From an uncultured Acetatifactor sp. (GTDB lineage Bacteria > Bacillota > Clostridia > Lachnospirales > Lachnospiraceae), in assembly GCA_947586055.1 (NCBI GenBank), contig CANPXL010000028.1, forward strand, positions 1-33,522: a DNA stretch of 33,522 nt, read 5' to 3'. This document shows positions 32,257-33,522 of this stretch, piece by piece (within the stretch, counting starts at the first letter, position 1; the number at the start of each line of letters is the position of its first letter). The translations under genes were made by a program, and so were the position numbers. A model generated the notes under the pieces. The model had not been told where the DNA came from. It saw only the letters and a program-made list of their open reading frames with translations, and did not search any database.

Positions 32257-33180
32257 TCACAGGCCTTCATAATCGAAGGGTGGAATAAAGTTTTCCCCGG
32301 CGGACTCTCCCTCCTGACAAAAACCATATTCAATGCCGATCTTTTCCGCAAAGGACAGGATTTTTCCGTATTCTTCCGGCGTTACCCGGCGGTTCAATTC
32401 CGGCGGAAGGTCGGCGTTGGGAAGGGGAGTATATTGGCTCAAAATACTGACATATATGTCGTTCCCGTATGTAGTGTGAAGATACCGCAGGATCTGCTTG
32501 GAGTCTTTGGCCTGTCCGGGAAGAACCAGATGCCGGACGATCACGCCCCGTTTCATTAACCCTGTTTTTGGATCGAAAATCGGAGGCCCTGCCTGACGGA
32601 ACATTTCCCCGATGGCGGCCGCGGCCTTTTCAAAGTAATCCGGCGCGCCGGAACAGGCCGCGGACAGTGCGGAAGAGCGGTATTTCAGATCCGGCAGATA
32701 AATATCCACCAGCCCTTCCAGCAGCCTGAGAGAAGAGACTTCCTCATAGCCTCCGGTGTTGTATACTACAGGTAACGTAAGTCCCTGGCGTTTTGCCAGC
32801 ATAAGGCTGTAGGCTGTCTGGGGCAGGAAGTGGCCTGCGGTGACAAGATTGATGTTGGCCGCGCCCTTTTGTTGAAGCTCCAGGAAAATTTCAGCCAGAC
32901 GTTCCGGAGAAAGAACACGGCCCTTATGTCCCAGAGCAATCTGCCGGTTCTGGCAGTAGATGCATTGCAGGCTGCAGCCGGAGAAAAATACGGCACCGGA
33001 GCCGCAGCTGCCGGAAATGCAGGGCTCTTCCCCGAAGTACAGCGCCGCCCTTGCGCCCATGATCCGGGAACTCTGGCCGCAGAATCCACAGCCGCCCCCG
33101 GTGCGGTCGGCGTGACAGTGTCTGGGACAGAGAGTACAGTCCCGCATCAGCGTATCTATGATTTCAGGTGTCATCTCCAT
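32257..33180 (-). CDS. PflA-like radical SAM protein (307 aa)
   Basis: The chosen start has GGAGG on the minus strand just upstream; an ORF extension to 33249 overlaps the SRP RNA and is unlikely. The radical SAM cluster motif is CSLQCIYC (Cx3Cx2C), preceded by a Cys-rich N-terminus (CTLCPRHCHADRTGGGCGFC). It matches the COG1313/PflA-related family of uncharacterised radical SAM enzymes, of normal length for the family. Substrate and partner are unknown; relatives of this type are often called activating enzymes only by similarity. It converges on the DUF6128 gene with a 39-base gap, and its 5' end is 40 bases downstream of the SRP RNA. Confidence 0.88.
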   Translation of the reverse strand: MEMTPEIIDTLMRDCTLCPRHCHADRTGGGCGFCGQSSRIMGARAALYFGEEPCISGSCGSGAVFFSGCSLQCIYCQNRQIALGHKGRVLSPERLAEIFLELQQKGAANINLVTAGHFLPQTAYSLMLAKRQGLTLPVVYNTGGYEEVSSLRLLEGLVDIYLPDLKYRSSALSAACSGAPDYFEKAAAAIGEMFRQAGPPIFDPKTGLMKRGVIVRHLVLPGQAKDSKQILRYLHTTYGNDIYVSILSQYTPLPNADLPPELNRRVTPEEYGKILSFAEKIGIEYGFCQEGESAGENFIPPFDYEGL

Positions 33181-33220
33181 AAAAACCTCCCCGGGACGGC
33201 GGCCTGATGCCAGTAAAATA

Positions 33221-33373
33221 CCGCACATCCCCGGACAGTGCGACTCCATCCGGCTGACTCACGGCACATGGAAAGTTCTGTTTAGTGCTGCTTTGTTCCC
33301 AACCTGACACGGTTCGCAGATATCCATTGCGTGAGACCGAATTTCATCATCGCACGGCCACAGGAATGTACGG
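33221..33373 (-). ncRNA. ffs: Signal recognition particle RNA (SRP RNA)
   Basis: On the minus strand the helix-8 signature GTGTCAGGTTGGGAACAAAG, then CAGCAC, is present: GUG/CAC, the internal loop UCAG / AGCAG, GUU/AAC and a GGGA GNRA tetraloop. Flanking arms continue the long hairpin: CTCACG with CGTGAG, GTGCGA (33350-33355) with TCGCAC (33238-33243), and a terminal 11-bp helix pairing 33363-33373 with 33221-33231. The 5' end of that helix coincides with the transcription start expected from the promoter at 33381-33409. Length is about 153 bases. It should scaffold Ffh for cotranslational membrane targeting. Confidence 0.85.
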
Positions 33374-33380
33374 CTTTATC

Positions 33381-33409
33381 AGTGTAGCGGTTTTCGGCGG
33401 TTTTGTCAA
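33381..33409 (-). promoter_or_regulatory. Consensus promoter of the SRP RNA gene
   Basis: On the minus strand: TTGACA (33404-33409), exactly 17 bases, TACACT (33381-33386). Transcription would start near 33373-33375. Confidence 0.85.
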
Positions 33410-33522
33410 GAATTATTCTGGCGGAAACGCCGTGATTGTGATATACTGGTTACTTTTCACACCGTAGCCAGTTCAAAGTAAAGACATATCTACAAAATTG
33501 AGTCTGATTACTCCCTGAAAGT
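33410..33522 (+). other. Divergent upstream region at the right edge, no gene seen
   Basis: GGCG-GAAA-CGCC forms a short hairpin (33420-33431). TGATATACT at about 33438-33446 could be an extended -10 for a plus-strand gene beyond the window. An inverted repeat, ACTGGTTAC with GTAGCCAGT, follows at about 33444-33473. No coding frame is supported. Confidence 0.3.

Noticed and set aside
33181..33249. N-terminal extension of the radical SAM protein to 33249
   Set aside because: The extension overlaps the 3' half of the SRP RNA and has no ribosome binding site, whereas the ATG at 33180 has GGAGG correctly spaced.
1..33522. tRNA or rRNA genes, insertion sequences, phage or plasmid origin genes
   Set aside because: Reading both strands by eye gave no convincing T-arm/CCA pattern, no rRNA signature and no transposase or integrase frame. 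A tRNA/rRNA scan could not be run.

Overview
The window most likely comes from a Gram-positive, spore-forming gut anaerobe of the Clostridia, probably Lachnospiraceae. This is inferred from gene content: two small spore-coat-type proteins, methionyl-tRNA synthetase behind a T-box leader, a YesL / MsmK(UgpC)-type ATPase / CdaR-like regulator neighbourhood, a DUF6128 protein, strong purine-rich ribosome binding sites and sigma-A promoters of the TTGACA-17-TATAAT type. No rRNA, tRNA or CRISPR array was seen.

Layout. Positions 1-5.3 kb are accessory in character: the tail of an AAA/DUF4143 ATPase, a doubtful and possibly frameshifted small gene, and a very unusual ECF sigma factor fused to about 860 residues of unknown C-terminal sequence. 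From 5.4 to 8.3 kb come a large lipoprotein with a C-terminal solute-binding domain and a pair of spore-coat-like genes ending at a bidirectional hairpin. From 8.37 to 10.3 kb lies a scar zone: the 3' end of a lost minus-strand gene abutting a MATE transporter fragment, a second AAA/DUF4143 ATPase with its own promoter and a candidate operator, and a zinc-ribbon gene that runs into its convergent neighbour. A membrane-anchored DUF885 protein follows on the minus strand. From 12.2 to 15.8 kb there is a pentose-phosphate operon (FGGY sugar kinase and a transketolase split into two genes). An AlbA_2/RecG-like gene at 16.1-17.5 kb is bracketed by perfect 32-bp direct repeats, one of which is the 3' end of the adjacent glycosyltransferase gene; this looks like an inserted cassette.

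From 20.7 down to 17.5 kb a tight minus-strand operon encodes an AAC(3)-family acetyltransferase, a DUF4910 M28-like peptidase homologue and a sialyltransferase-like enzyme, plausibly for surface-glycan modification. The plus strand then carries a membrane-anchored PGRP-type amidase, ribulose-phosphate 3-epimerase, an unknown His-rich protein, T-box plus metG, an alpha/beta hydrolase with a GNAT acetyltransferase, and YesL, MsmK/UgpC ATPase and CdaR-like regulator (carbohydrate uptake functions). A DUF6128 protein with an 18-bp coding minisatellite faces a PflA-like radical SAM gene. The radical SAM gene sits directly downstream of an SRP RNA gene that was found from its structure and promoter.

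The best candidates for something undescribed are the giant ECF-sigma fusion, the repeat-bracketed AlbA_2 cassette, the three-gene glycan cassette and the hexapeptide minisatellite. None is demonstrated as a system from sequence alone.
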